A stretch of 64,000 bases of DNA, taken from Acidobacteriota bacterium. GTDB lineage: Bacteria; Acidobacteriota; Terriglobia; Acidiferrales; UBA7541. The position numbers were made by a program, and so were the translations under genes. Below, in pieces: positions 17,632 to 26,206 of this stretch; within the stretch, counting starts at the first letter, position 1; every line of letters starts with the position of its first letter. The DNA is taken from positions 124,001-188,000 of the forward strand of contig JAKBLM010000001.1 in assembly GCA_021832085.1 (NCBI GenBank), read 5' to 3'. The notes beneath the pieces are model-generated. The model worked only from the letters and a program-made list of their open reading frames with translations. It was not told the origin of the DNA and made no database searches.

Positions 17632-18764
17632 AGCGCCTGGTCCTTCCCCTTGAGCGGGCCGCACTCGGTCGCGGCCAGATTTTCAGCCGAAAAAACGAAA
17701 TTCATGATGCGCAAATCATTTTGCGGATTCCCGCGCAGTTTGGTGACGAGCGGTTGCAATTGCTGGCCTTGGGCCCAAATCTGCTGGAAGGCATTTTGGG
17801 GAATTTTGGCCTGGACGGCGACGTTGTGGCGCGAGGCGCAGGCGGCAAGAGTAACCTGCGCCTGGCGGTAGGCGTTGAGCGTGCGCCCAACGCGTTCCTC
17901 CTCGCTGATCCCAATCTCGAAGGGGTCGCTCGCCAGGACCAGCCGCGCCAGCTGAAGCTGGGCGGCGGCTTCGCTATTTTTCGAATTGAGCCGTAGGGCG
18001 GATTGCAGATACGGAATCGCGTTGCGGTATTCGCCGATGGCGACCTCGGCCGCGCCGGCACCGGCCAGCGCCGGAGCATAGCGGCGATCGACGCGGAGCG
18101 CTAACTGAAACTGCTGGAGGGCCTGACGAGGATCGCCGCCCTGAAGCTGAAGGTTACCGATCTCGGTGTGGTGCTCGTAATCGGCCTGGGGCGTTTCAGC
18201 AGCGAGGGCAACCAGCTGGGCCTGGGCCTGAGCCGTGTTGCCGTGGGAAAACCAGTAGTGGAACAGCTCCAGGCGGACCTGCCAGCGATGCTGTTCGGGA
18301 TCCTTGGGCCAGACGCCGTAGATGGCGTTGTCGTAATATCGCGCGGCGTCGGGACTGCCCTTGCGCGCTTGGAGCTGGGCCAACTCCAGATTGACTTCGC
18401 CGTTGCCGGGCTGGTTATTCCAGAGGTCGAGCAGGTAGCCTTCCGCTTCGTCGATCTGGTTGTTGGCGGCGAGGGCCTGGGCGATGCGGAGCTGATAGGC
18501 GGTGTTGCCGGGATCGTAGCGCAAGGCATTGCGAAGGTCTTCGACTGCCTGCTTCGGCCGATTCTCGAGCAATGACTGATCGCCGCGCCGGAACCACATC
18601 TTCGCCAACTCGCCCTGCTTGGCGGTGTAGAAGTTCACCACCACTTCGGTGATGGCGAACATCACAACGAGTGCGGCGATGGCGGTGAGTAAAATCGCCT
18701 CACGCGACCACAGGCGCGCAACCCATTTCGCGCCCCTCTCGATTTCTTCGTGTATTTCTCCCAT
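17574..18764 (-). CDS. Membrane-anchored TPR protein
   Basis: 396 residues from ATG 18764 (MGEIHEEIERG). One transmembrane helix (about 22-45, REAILLTAIAALVVMFAITE) anchors a long soluble part of tetratricopeptide repeats. Clear units contain PKQAVEDLRNALRYDPGN, IDEAEGYLLDLWNNQPGN, PRQALQQFQLALRVDRRY and YRNAIPYLQSALRLNSKN. The C-terminal third is helical and lacks repeats. Such proteins scaffold envelope complexes; the specific partner is unknown. It overlaps the ClC gene downstream by ~58 bases, so the two are probably co-expressed. Confidence 0.82.
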   Translation of the reverse strand: MGEIHEEIERGAKWVARLWSREAILLTAIAALVVMFAITEVVVNFYTAKQGELAKMWFRRGDQSLLENRPKQAVEDLRNALRYDPGNTAYQLRIAQALAANNQIDEAEGYLLDLWNNQPGNGEVNLELAQLQARKGSPDAARYYDNAIYGVWPKDPEQHRWQVRLELFHYWFSHGNTAQAQAQLVALAAETPQADYEHHTEIGNLQLQGGDPRQALQQFQLALRVDRRYAPALAGAGAAEVAIGEYRNAIPYLQSALRLNSKNSEAAAQLQLARLVLASDPFEIGISEEERVGRTLNAYRQAQVTLAACASRHNVAVQAKIPQNAFQQIWAQGQQLQPLVTKLRGNPQNDLRIMNFVFSAENLAATECGPLKGKDQALWLIGKKHRLAEASGPGGK

Positions 18765-18851
18765 ACGGAAGATCAACGATAACGCAGTCCCGGGCAAACA
18801 CACCAGTTCGGGACGTGCATCATGGCGCACAGCGCAAGCCGGCGCAGCGTC

Positions 18852-19523
18852 TCAGGGGTTCTCAGTGAGGCGGTGGTGGATGGCGTAGAGGGCCAGCTCG
18901 AGACGATCGGAAACGCCGAGTTTATCGAAGATATTGTGCAGGTGATTCTTGACCGTCTGCTCGCTGATGAAGAGCTTTTCGGCGATTTCGCGATTGCGGA
19001 ATCCCTGGGTGACCAGATGCACAATCTCGCGCTCGCGCGGGCTGAGCAACGGCTTTTCGCGACGGACGGCGGAATCGGAGGTCTTTTTGAAGGCGTCGAT
19101 GAGCTCGGCGGTCATCCGGTTGTCGAGCCAGATTTCCCCGGCGTGGACCTTGCGGATGCTCTTGAGCAGCAGCGCGCTGGCCGACTGCTTCCACACGACG
19201 CCGCGCGCGCCGAGGCGCATCGCGCGGACAACATCATGCTCGTTTTCCCCCTCGGTGACCAGAATTACGCGGGTCTGCGGATTGTGGCCGTTCATCTCTT
19301 CGAGCACGCCCAGCCCGTCCTTGCCGGGCATACGGAGGTCAAGCAGGAGCACGTCGGGCTTGAGACGGTCGAGAAGGTGGAGCGCTTCTTCGCCGTTTCC
19401 GGCCTCACCGATGACCGAGATATCGCCGGCGCCCTCGAGCAGCTTCCTCACGCCTTCCCGGAAGATGGCGTGATCATCGGCGATCATCACACGAACACTT
19501 GGATTTGACTTCATTCTAGTCAT
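18852..19523 (-). CDS. LuxR/NarL-type response regulator
   Basis: About 223 residues. An N-terminal receiver domain (VRVMIADDHAIFREGVRKLL) has the acidic pair and the phosphorylatable Asp in LLLDLRMPGKDG. The C-terminal LuxR-type helix-turn-helix reads LLSPREREIVHLVTQGFRN then EKLFISEQTVKNHLHNIF. No kinase gene is adjacent, so it is an orphan. Two in-frame ATGs (19523 and 19514) are possible. It precedes the TPR-ClC genes on the same strand and might control them. Confidence 0.92.
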   Translation of the reverse strand: MTRMKSNPSVRVMIADDHAIFREGVRKLLEGAGDISVIGEAGNGEEALHLLDRLKPDVLLLDLRMPGKDGLGVLEEMNGHNPQTRVILVTEGENEHDVVRAMRLGARGVVWKQSASALLLKSIRKVHAGEIWLDNRMTAELIDAFKKTSDSAVRREKPLLSPREREIVHLVTQGFRNREIAEKLFISEQTVKNHLHNIFDKLGVSDRLELALYAIHHRLTENP

Positions 19524-19955
19524 GGCACTGAGCTCTCGACACTTCACTTACAGAACACGTTTCTGGCCATTCGAGGGCTATCCCACACAAAATGGCACCG
19601 GACGGTAAATAGGTCGTAACGTACTGCAGCTCTGTGCCTTAGACAATTTTCCGTCTATTACTTTCTTGTCAATAATTTTTTGCGCCGAAACGGAACGTTC
19701 TCATCCCAGTTTTCAGGCGTCTTTGAAAAGAGACTGCCTCGCAGGTGAACCAATTCGGTTCTTCGGTGAACGCAATAGGGACGCTCGGGGGTGGCTGGGC
19801 GCGTATCGCAGGTTCTTGCGGGGTCGGCGGAAGCCGGAGGGCCACAGCCTGAAGGCTGTGCCAACGGGCAGCAGCGCGACGGCCTTGCGATACGAACCGG
19901 AGCTTCGGGCCCCCGGCCTTGTGGGAAGCCCGAAGCGCAGCGAGACGTTTCCAAC
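19524..19955. other. AT-rich intergenic region
   Basis: Gap upstream of the orphan response regulator. The part around 19600-19690 is notably AT-rich and has a TTGACA (19672-19667 on the minus strand) that could be a -35 box, though the matching -10 is weak. The right half carries a palindromic repeat (19843-19860). No gene seen. Confidence 0.55.
19843..19860. repeat. Small palindromic repeat (TTCA-loop REP-like), copy
   Basis: CACAGCC-TGAA-GGCTGTG, a 7-bp perfect stem with the loop TGAA (TTCA on the other strand). It is the same type as the element at 36121-36136 and the cluster at 24510-24661. Confidence 0.65.
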
Positions 19956-22900
19956 TCAGGTAATGGTGAGCGATGCGGACGCGGAGTGGCTGAGAGTGCC
20001 GCTGGTTCCCGTAACGGTCAGCGTGTAGCTGCCGGCAGGCGGATTGCCCGACGTCGTAATGGTTAGGGTCGACGTGCCCGAGCCGGCAATCGTGGACGTG
20101 CTGAAGCTGTAGCTGGTGCGGCCAGGCAGACCGGTGAGAGTCAGGTTGACAGTCCCACTGAACCCGTTCAGCGCGCCCACAGTGACGATATAGGCCACGC
20201 TCGACTTGCGGCCAACCGTCAGGCTCGATGGCGTGACGCTGATCGTGAAATCGCCACTTCCGCCCGAACTCTGCACAACCAGGGTTACCTGCGTGGAGGC
20301 GGTGACGCCGCCGCCCGAGCCGGTGATAGTGATGGGGTAGGTGCCGGCAGTGGTCGCGGTCGAGGTGGCCAGTGACAGCGAGGTGCTGGCCGAGCCGCCG
20401 CTGGTGCTGACCGGGTTGCTGCCGAAAGTCGCGCTGACCCCTCCGGGCAGCGTGCTCGTGCTCAGAGTGACGTTGCTATTGAACCCGCCGCTAGGCGAAA
20501 CCGTGATCGAGTATCCGGCGGCGCTGCCAGGAGTCACCGTTACCGAACTGGGCGAGGCGGCAAGCGTGAAGCTGGGCGATGGCGCGGCGCCGATAATGAA
20601 GGTCACCTGGACGGAATGCGACAGGCTGCCGCTGATGCCAGTAATAGTGAGCGTGTAGGTGCCGTCCTTGGCATTGTGATGCGGCGAGAGCGTCAGCGTG
20701 GAGTTGCCGGAGCCAGTGATCGAAGTGGTGCTAAAGCTGGAACCGGTGCGCGGCGGCACGCCGGAAACGCTCAGGCTAACCGTGCCGCTGAACGTTCCCG
20801 ACGGCGAACCGGTAACGCTAACTGTATAGTTCGTGCTCGAGCCCGGCGCGGCGGAGGCGGTCGAAGGCGTCGCGCTGATGGCGAAGTCGGAGACGGTGGG
20901 CGCCTGCACGGTGACGCTGAGCTGGATCGAGCCGCTGGGCGAGCCGGAAGTGTCGGCGCCTGTGACGGTGAAGTTGTAGGTTCCGGTTGGGGTCGAGCTG
21001 GTGGTCGCCAGGGTGAGGGTCGAAGTCTCCACCGAAGTGCCGCTGATCGTGACCGAAGGCGGATTGAAAGTCGCAGTGGCGCTGCCGGGCAAATTGCTGG
21101 CGGAGAGATTCACCGTGCCGGTGTAACCGCCGCCGGGCGTGACCGAAATCGTATAGCTGGTCGAGCTGCCCTGGCTGACGGTGGCCGAACTGGGCGAGCT
21201 GGAGAGCGTGATGCTCGGCGTGGCCGGCGCCTGGACGTCGATGGTCACCTGAGTAGAGCTGGTAATGGTGCCGCTGGTGGTGCTGGCTGTGCCGGTGATT
21301 GTGAGCGTTACGTTTCCGGTCGGGGTGCTGCTGGTGGTGGTCACCGTCATGGTCGAGCTGCCGGCAGAGGTCGAGGTGATGTCGACCGGATTCGGCGAGA
21401 AGCTGACGCTCATGCCGGATGGCAGCGTGGTCGGCGAAGTGACGCTCAAGCTGACGTTGCCGGTGAAGCCGCCGCTCGGCGTGACGTTGATCGTGTTGCT
21501 GGTGTTGCTGCTGCCCTGCGTGACTGTCTCTGAGCCGGAACTCGGCGAAAGCGAGAAGCCGGCTGTGGAGGAACCGGTGCAGCCCGGGAAGCTGAAGGAA
21601 GCGATCTGGGTGCTCCAGTTGAAGCTGCCGGTCGCCCCCAAAAATTCGTTGGTGTACCAGAAAGTGCAGTCGTTGGTGGGGTCGATCGACATGTCGCTGT
21701 AGTCGCCCCACCGGCTGAGGCCACCATCCTGGGCGCCGGCGCCTTGGAGAATGGCGTTTTCCGATTCCATCGTGCCCAACGGATCGCTCGGGGTGCGGCC
21801 GGTGAAGCGGATAGCCGGATACATGGTGCCGCTGGAAACGCTGTAGCCGAGGGCGATATCGCCCACTTTGTCCTCGGCAATGCTGGGCATCCAGCGATAG
21901 TTGGAATCGGGCGCAAACGTGCCGTCCTGGTAGACCTCGATGCCGGAGCCGTAATCGCGCAGCTCGTACCAGCGGATGCCGGTGTTGCCGTTGCCCGTGT
22001 CGACAGACTGGCTCACCACCCACGACTGATATCCGCTCGCGGAGAAATTCCTGTACGCGAAGCGGTACATCAGCCGATCACCGAGCGAATCGAGCTGCTG
22101 TTTGGTGCCTTCCTGCGGGATGCAGGTCCCACCGCCGCAGGCCTCGGTGAAAGAGGCCACCGGCAGTGTGACGGGCCCGGTGAAGGTGGAATTGGCCGAA
22201 TTGTTCCAATCGACGTGGAACTGGAAGATGTTGAGGGCGTTGGTGGTGCTGAAATCGATGTAATCGTTCGGAGCGCCCGAAGGTGGCGCCGCGGTTGTGC
22301 CGGGCGCGCCGGAATCGCCGTCCAGATCCGAGGGCAGCAGGCTCGGATAACCGCCGGAATTGAAGCACTGCATCGTCGTCGAACTGCCGGCAATCATCGC
22401 CGCGCGATCGAGCGCGCAGGCATAGCCGGAAACAAAGCCACCGGTCGCACTCGTGAAGGCGTTGTAGGAAACGTAGTAGCCATCGGGCCAGACGGCAAGC
22501 TTGGGATAGTCCGGGAAATAGTTGCTGGGAATCGAGAACTGATATTCGTTGTAAGTGCCGGTAGCGTCGGAAGTGGTGGAGACGGCGACGCAGAGCGCAT
22601 AGGGACTGCTGAAAATCGGCTGCATCATCACCCAGCGCTGGGCCTGCTTGTCGTATTGGGCGATGATGTCGCCGCTATTGCTCGAAGCGCAGGTGCCGCC
22701 CAGCGCCTGAAAAAGGGTGCTGCCGAGCGCGGGGCCGTACTCGATGTCACCGTTGCTCTTGTTGAACACCGCGAAATCCAGGTTGACCCACTGGACGTAT
22801 TGCGTGGCGCCGGCCGAGCCGTTGGTATCGGGCGGCGCGACGCTGTCGCCAGGGTAATTGGCGAAGCCGTCTCCAACGCCGAGGAAATTCAGGCCGGAGG

Positions 22901-23198
22901 TCGTCGCCACGAGCGGTTCGGTCGCCGTCTGCAGCACCAGATCGGTCGGTGCGGGCGCCAGGCGCGACTGCAGCGGGAAAGGATGGCGCAGGGGAATCAT
23001 TCGGCGGACGCCATAGGCGGGCGGAATCGGCGTCATGCCGCCAAGGCGCGGCGAGAGCACGTGCAAGACGTCATGAATGACGATGACATGTGGGCTCGTC
23101 GACTTCTTCTGTTGCGCCTCCAGGAGCTTCGGCCCGACAAAAGCACCCGCCACAACGGCACACGCCAACATCAGGCCCGCGGCAACATGCTTATTCAT
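19956..23198 (-). CDS. Large secreted protein with five Ig-like repeats
   Basis: 1080 residues with an N-terminal signal sequence (HVAAGLMLACAVVAGAFVG). Residues ~90-545 form a soluble domain with propeller-like WGDYSDMSIDP, QYVQWVNLDFAVFN and DIIAQYDKQAQRWVMMQ motifs and several Cys pairs. Residues ~550-1080 are five tandem Ig-like units of about 100 residues, each opening like 'SPSSVTV--GSS--Y-ISVTPSGGF-G-V-LS'. They are Ser/Thr/Gly-rich with few charges. A GGAG nine bases before the ATG supports the start. Proteins of this design are common in acidobacteria and probably sit at the cell surface or are released; the ligand is unknown. It has no partner gene. Confidence 0.85.
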   Translation of the reverse strand: MNKHVAAGLMLACAVVAGAFVGPKLLEAQQKKSTSPHVIVIHDVLHVLSPRLGGMTPIPPAYGVRRMIPLRHPFPLQSRLAPAPTDLVLQTATEPLVATTSGLNFLGVGDGFANYPGDSVAPPDTNGSAGATQYVQWVNLDFAVFNKSNGDIEYGPALGSTLFQALGGTCASSNSGDIIAQYDKQAQRWVMMQPIFSSPYALCVAVSTTSDATGTYNEYQFSIPSNYFPDYPKLAVWPDGYYVSYNAFTSATGGFVSGYACALDRAAMIAGSSTTMQCFNSGGYPSLLPSDLDGDSGAPGTTAAPPSGAPNDYIDFSTTNALNIFQFHVDWNNSANSTFTGPVTLPVASFTEACGGGTCIPQEGTKQQLDSLGDRLMYRFAYRNFSASGYQSWVVSQSVDTGNGNTGIRWYELRDYGSGIEVYQDGTFAPDSNYRWMPSIAEDKVGDIALGYSVSSGTMYPAIRFTGRTPSDPLGTMESENAILQGAGAQDGGLSRWGDYSDMSIDPTNDCTFWYTNEFLGATGSFNWSTQIASFSFPGCTGSSTAGFSLSPSSGSETVTQGSSNTSNTINVTPSGGFTGNVSLSVTSPTTLPSGMSVSFSPNPVDITSTSAGSSTMTVTTTSSTPTGNVTLTITGTASTTSGTITSSTQVTIDVQAPATPSITLSSSPSSATVSQGSSTSYTISVTPGGGYTGTVNLSASNLPGSATATFNPPSVTISGTSVETSTLTLATTSSTPTGTYNFTVTGADTSGSPSGSIQLSVTVQAPTVSDFAISATPSTASAAPGSSTNYTVSVTGSPSGTFSGTVSLSVSGVPPRTGSSFSTTSITGSGNSTLTLSPHHNAKDGTYTLTITGISGSLSHSVQVTFIIGAAPSPSFTLAASPSSVTVTPGSAAGYSITVSPSGGFNSNVTLSTSTLPGGVSATFGSNPVSTSGGSASTSLSLATSTATTAGTYPITITGSGGGVTASTQVTLVVQSSGGSGDFTISVTPSSLTVGRKSSVAYIVTVGALNGFSGTVNLTLTGLPGRTSYSFSTSTIAGSGTSTLTITTSGNPPAGSYTLTVTGTSGTLSHSASASLTIT

Positions 23199-23539
23199 CT
23201 TTGTCTCCGAGAAATTCCCCCGCGAAAATTGTATTGTTAAATCAATCCGCTCACGCGCCGGCGAGAAGGCACAGAAAGCCCATCCGGCAAAATTTCATTC
23301 GGATCGCGAAGAGCATACAGTTTCCCGGCAGGGCAATGTCAATCGCGGAGTGCGCGAAAATTGCAGAATTTCCGCGATTACAAGGCTAGTACGGTGGCCA
23401 GCAGCGGGGCGAGCGCGTGTCCAGCGCGCAAATTCAGGACTCTTTAGGTAAGAACAGCAGTTCAGTGGCTTTCGTTCAGTGGCTTGGCCAGCCGGGCCTT
23501 CCCTTCCCCGTCCCGCGAAACGCAGATTGCCTCCAGCAA
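23199..23539. other. Intergenic region with a short tandem repeat
   Basis: Carries two copies of GTTCAGTGGCTT (23460-23471 and 23474-23485, period 14) just downstream of the SGNLSAAQ-repeat gene. No gene seen. Confidence 0.6.
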
Positions 23540-24082
23540 TCAGGCGCTGACCGAAAGGCTGCCTGCGCCTGAAAGCGAAGAGCTTTGAAGCACCGCGTCG
23601 GTCGGCGCAAACTGCTGGAGATCCTGCAGCAATGTCGGGTAGGCCTGCTGGGAAGCCGAGAGGTTGCCGGGCTGCAAATCCTGGCCGAGTTGGTTGAGGA
23701 GTTGATCGATCCCGGCTGTTCCCTTGGCTTCGCCGCCGGGGTGTTGGTGACGGTGCAGTTGGGCCGGTGAATTCTGGAAGCCCTGCTGGATATTGGCGAA
23801 ATCCCGCTGCGCGGCGGAGAGGTTGCCGGATTGCAGGTCTTGCGAGAGCTGCTGGAATTCCCGGTCCAGGGGGCTGGCGGCTTGCGCCGGCGCGGTCGAA
23901 TTGGGCTGGGGCACAACCTGCTGCAGCGTGGAGAAATCGGTCTGCGCTGCGGAAAGGTTGCCGGACTGCAAGTCCTGGCCGAGTTTGCCGAACTCCTGCT
24001 GAAACTGCTGGAGCTTGTTCTGGACGCTCGTGGGGGCGTAAGCAAATGCATTTTTGCTGCCGGAAATGGCGGATACGAACAT
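23540..24082 (-). CDS. Small protein built of SGNLSAAQ repeats
   Basis: 180 residues, beginning MFVSAISGSKNAFAYAP, with an AAGGAG seven bases upstream. It contains three copies of a ~45-residue helical repeat: LGQDLQSGNLSAAQTDFSTL, LSQDLQSGNLSAAQRDFANI and LGQDLQPGNLSASQQAYPTL. Linkers rich in Gln, Pro and Ser separate them. There is no signal peptide or membrane helix. The regular spacing suggests a helical-hairpin solenoid. I know of similar repeats in acidobacterial hypothetical proteins but no function. Confidence 0.82.
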   Translation of the reverse strand: MFVSAISGSKNAFAYAPTSVQNKLQQFQQEFGKLGQDLQSGNLSAAQTDFSTLQQVVPQPNSTAPAQAASPLDREFQQLSQDLQSGNLSAAQRDFANIQQGFQNSPAQLHRHQHPGGEAKGTAGIDQLLNQLGQDLQPGNLSASQQAYPTLLQDLQQFAPTDAVLQSSSLSGAGSLSVSA

Positions 24083-24790
24083 CGCTGTCTCCTTTTCGAG
24101 TGGGCGCTCGCGCCGGAATCGCACAGAAAATTCCCGGTCGAGCTCCCGCTGCTGTTACCGTTCGATGAGAAGGCACGCGCGTTGCCAAAAGCCGGCAACG
24201 AAGCGCGCAGCGAAAGTGCCGCATTTGCCAGCGATTAGCCGATCGGCGCCGCGCAGCCATTTGCGGAAACCTCGAGGATGCGGAAAGATGTGCCCAGCGC
24301 GCAACCGGCAAAAATTGCCAGCTTCAGGATGGCCCGCCGATTCGCTCGGCGGGCGCTGAGAGGGCCGTAGCCCGAAGCGCCCGCGTGGAATCCGTATCCT
24401 TTCGCGAGCGCACAGCTCCAGATCTTTTCGCCAGGCCACAGCCTCAGACCTTCTTCGCCAGTGCACGGCTTCAGATCCTCAGGATTCACCTGCCGGTCCT
24501 CTTCGTAAGGGCACGGGTTCAGCCGTGCCGCAAGCGTGCGCCCACCAAAGCGGCTTCAGCCGCTGAGGGCCACTCGCCACGCAGACTCTTCAGTCCGGCA
24601 CCTGGCGGCACACGTTGCAAGGCCGGTGTTTTGCATGTGTAGCGCCGGGCTTCAGCCCGGCACCGCTGTTTCGTCCTCGCAGGAGCACGTGCCGCCAGCA
24701 GCCCTGCCGGGCGCGCGCATGAACGCGCACTTCGAGCTAGCCCGCCTATGCTCGATCTCGCTTCTTCGTGTAAAATGTTACAGATTCGGC
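24083..24790. other. Repeat-rich non-coding region before tRNA-His
   Basis: No gene seen. From ~24370 onward it is made of degenerate and perfect copies of a small palindrome with a TTCAG core. Degenerate units near 24410-24480 share the words CACAGC-CCAGATC, CACAGCCTCAGACC and CACGGCTTCAGATCC, interleaved with TTCGCCAG. Confidence 0.65.
24510..24661. repeat. Cluster of TTCA-loop palindromes
   Basis: Three perfect hairpins: GGCACGG-GTTCAG-CCGTGCC (24510-24529), AGCGGC-TTCA-GCCGCT (24549-24564) and GCCGGGC-TTCA-GCCCGGC (24644-24661). Stem sequences differ but the loop is kept, as expected of REP-like elements under structural selection. Confidence 0.75.
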
Positions 24791-24866
24791 GGTGAGCGTA
24801 GCTCAGCGGTAGAGCATCGGACTGTGGCTCCGAGGGTCGTGGGTTCAAATCCCATCGCTCACCCCA
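24791..24866 (+). tRNA. tRNA-His (anticodon GTG)
   Basis: A 76-base cloverleaf with encoded CCA. The acceptor stem GTGAGCG/CGCTCAC is preceded by the extra G(-1) facing C73 that is diagnostic of tRNA-His. The D-arm is GCTCAGCGGTAGAGC, the anticodon loop CTGTGGC carries GTG at 24824-24826, and the T-arm contains GGTTCAAATCC. Neither an integrase nor a duplicated 3' end lies nearby. Confidence 0.97.
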
Positions 24867-25169
24867 GTTCCTTTTCAACAACTTACGCGGGCGCCAAGCC
24901 AGGCGTCAGGGCACGGCAGCACGAATAGCTGGCCTTCACGAGCAGCTTCCAGGTACCCGTCTTCACGCAACCGGGAAACAGGGCCCTGCGGAAGGACGGC
25001 GCGCAGAACAACGCAATGCAAGCTTGGCTACGCGCTGCATCAAACCGAGTGGTGGCAACCCATGAAGAATAGACTCGCGGAAACACTTGGCTGGCTATAC
25101 CGGCGATTGAGGCGCCTCAGGACTACTCGCCAAAAGCCTCGGCTTGCCGTGCAGCCTCATCACCCCCGG
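24867..25169. other. Gap between tRNA-His and the L,D-transpeptidase gene
   Basis: No gene seen. The transpeptidase reading frame is open back to an ATG at 25062, and the stretch just before the chosen start encodes basic residues without a recognisable domain. Confidence 0.5.
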
Positions 25170-25907
25170 ATGATACGATCCGTCGCCTTCAGTCCGGATG
25201 GGCACACCCTCCCGACCTCCTGGATCGGCGCTCGGCGCCCCGCCGCCTGCGCGGCGCTGGCGCTGCTCTTTCTTGCGCTGTCGGCTCATGCCAATCCGAG
25301 CGCAGGAACGCGCTGGGAAAGTCTCGCGGCAACGATTCATGCGCAGGCCCCCAACATCGGCACCAAGGCCATCCTGACCTCGCTCGACGCCTATTTCCAT
25401 GTCAAGCAGCGGCACCTCACGGACAAGCCGCTCGTCACGATCGTCGACTATGCGCTGTCGTCGGCCAAAAGGCGCCTGGCCATCGTCAATGTGAACACCG
25501 GGAAGGTGCTCTTCTACACCTATGTGGCGCAGGGCAAAGGCAGCGGACTGACATACGCAACCCATTTCTCCAACCAGCCCGGCTCGGAGGCGAGCAGCCT
25601 CGGAGTGTATCTGACCGGCGGCACGTACTATGGCAACGATGGGTACTCGCTGCGGCTCCATGGGCTGGATCCCGGGTTCAACGGCGCGGCCTACCGCCGC
25701 AACATTGTCATGCACGGCGCCTGGTACGTCAGCAAGGCGTTTGCGCAGAGATACGGCCGCATGGGCCGCAGTTGGGGCTGCTTCGCCTTGAACCGCAAGG
25801 TGGAAAGCGCCATCGTGAACTTGATCCGCGACGGCACGGTGCTGGTCGGGTACTACCCGGATCCCAAATGGTTGGATTCCTCTTCCTTTCTCCAGGGCTA
25901 CCGCTAA
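25170..25907 (+). CDS. Murein L,D-transpeptidase catalytic domain protein (YkuD_2 type)
   Basis: Cell-wall enzyme expected to form or edit 3-3 cross-links in peptidoglycan, or attach proteins, in the periplasm; 245 residues from ATG 25170. The signal sequence ARRPAACAALALLFLALSAHA is followed by the catalytic domain. VMHGAWYVS holds the conserved His and GRSWGCFAL the catalytic Cys. The N-terminal residues before the signal, IRSVAFSPDGHTLPTSW, look like one WD40 blade and are foreign to this family. An ATG at 25062 would add 36 basic residues and make the signal internal, so I prefer 25170. Confidence 0.85.
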   Translation: MIRSVAFSPDGHTLPTSWIGARRPAACAALALLFLALSAHANPSAGTRWESLAATIHAQAPNIGTKAILTSLDAYFHVKQRHLTDKPLVTIVDYALSSAKRRLAIVNVNTGKVLFYTYVAQGKGSGLTYATHFSNQPGSEASSLGVYLTGGTYYGNDGYSLRLHGLDPGFNGAAYRRNIVMHGAWYVSKAFAQRYGRMGRSWGCFALNRKVESAIVNLIRDGTVLVGYYPDPKWLDSSSFLQGYR

Positions 25908-25918
25908 TTTACGCCGCC

Positions 25919-26206
25919 TTAGTGGCGACACGGCGAAAAGCGCGTGCGCCAGAGAGCCAGCGCTTTGAGCCAGTCTTCGGGAGTGTCGAGGTGCGCGGCT
26001 AGCTTCATGGCGCGCTCGAGAGGCATGGTCATCTGGCCGCACACCGAGCATTTCAGGTAGCCGGTGATCAGTTTGTCGTGAGTGGCTTGCCGCAGTGTTT
26101 CGAGGAAAGGCTCGCGGCCGGCGGGGAGCGAAGCGTCGAGTTCACCCCTGGCGCATTTTTCCTCAAGTTTCGATCGCAAAGCCTCTGCCAGTTCTTCCTT
26201 GGTCAC
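25919..26206 (-). CDS. Small hypothetical protein with CSVCG motif
   Basis: 95 residues from a GTG at 26206 (VTKEELAEALRSKLEEKC), mainly helical and charged. Near the middle is CSVCG and near the end a lone Cys-Arg-His, which together could bind zinc. The frame is open further upstream to 26347, but that part is less protein-like. No clear ribosome site. It converges with the transpeptidase gene, 11 bases apart. I do not recognise a family. Confidence 0.5.
   Translation of the reverse strand: MTKEELAEALRSKLEEKCARGELDASLPAGREPFLETLRQATHDKLITGYLKCSVCGQMTMPLERAMKLAAHLDTPEDWLKALALWRTRFSPCRH

Noticed and set aside
21744..23240. 498-codon plus-strand frame
   Set aside because: Antisense to the Ig-repeat protein, which has a signal peptide, ribosome site and domain structure.
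24410..24661. Possible CRISPR array in the repeat cluster
   Set aside because: Units are palindromes of differing sequence with irregular spacing, no identical direct repeats and no cas genes.
24791..24866. tRNA-His as an integration site for a genomic island
   Set aside because: No integrase gene and no repeated tRNA 3' end were found on either side within the window.
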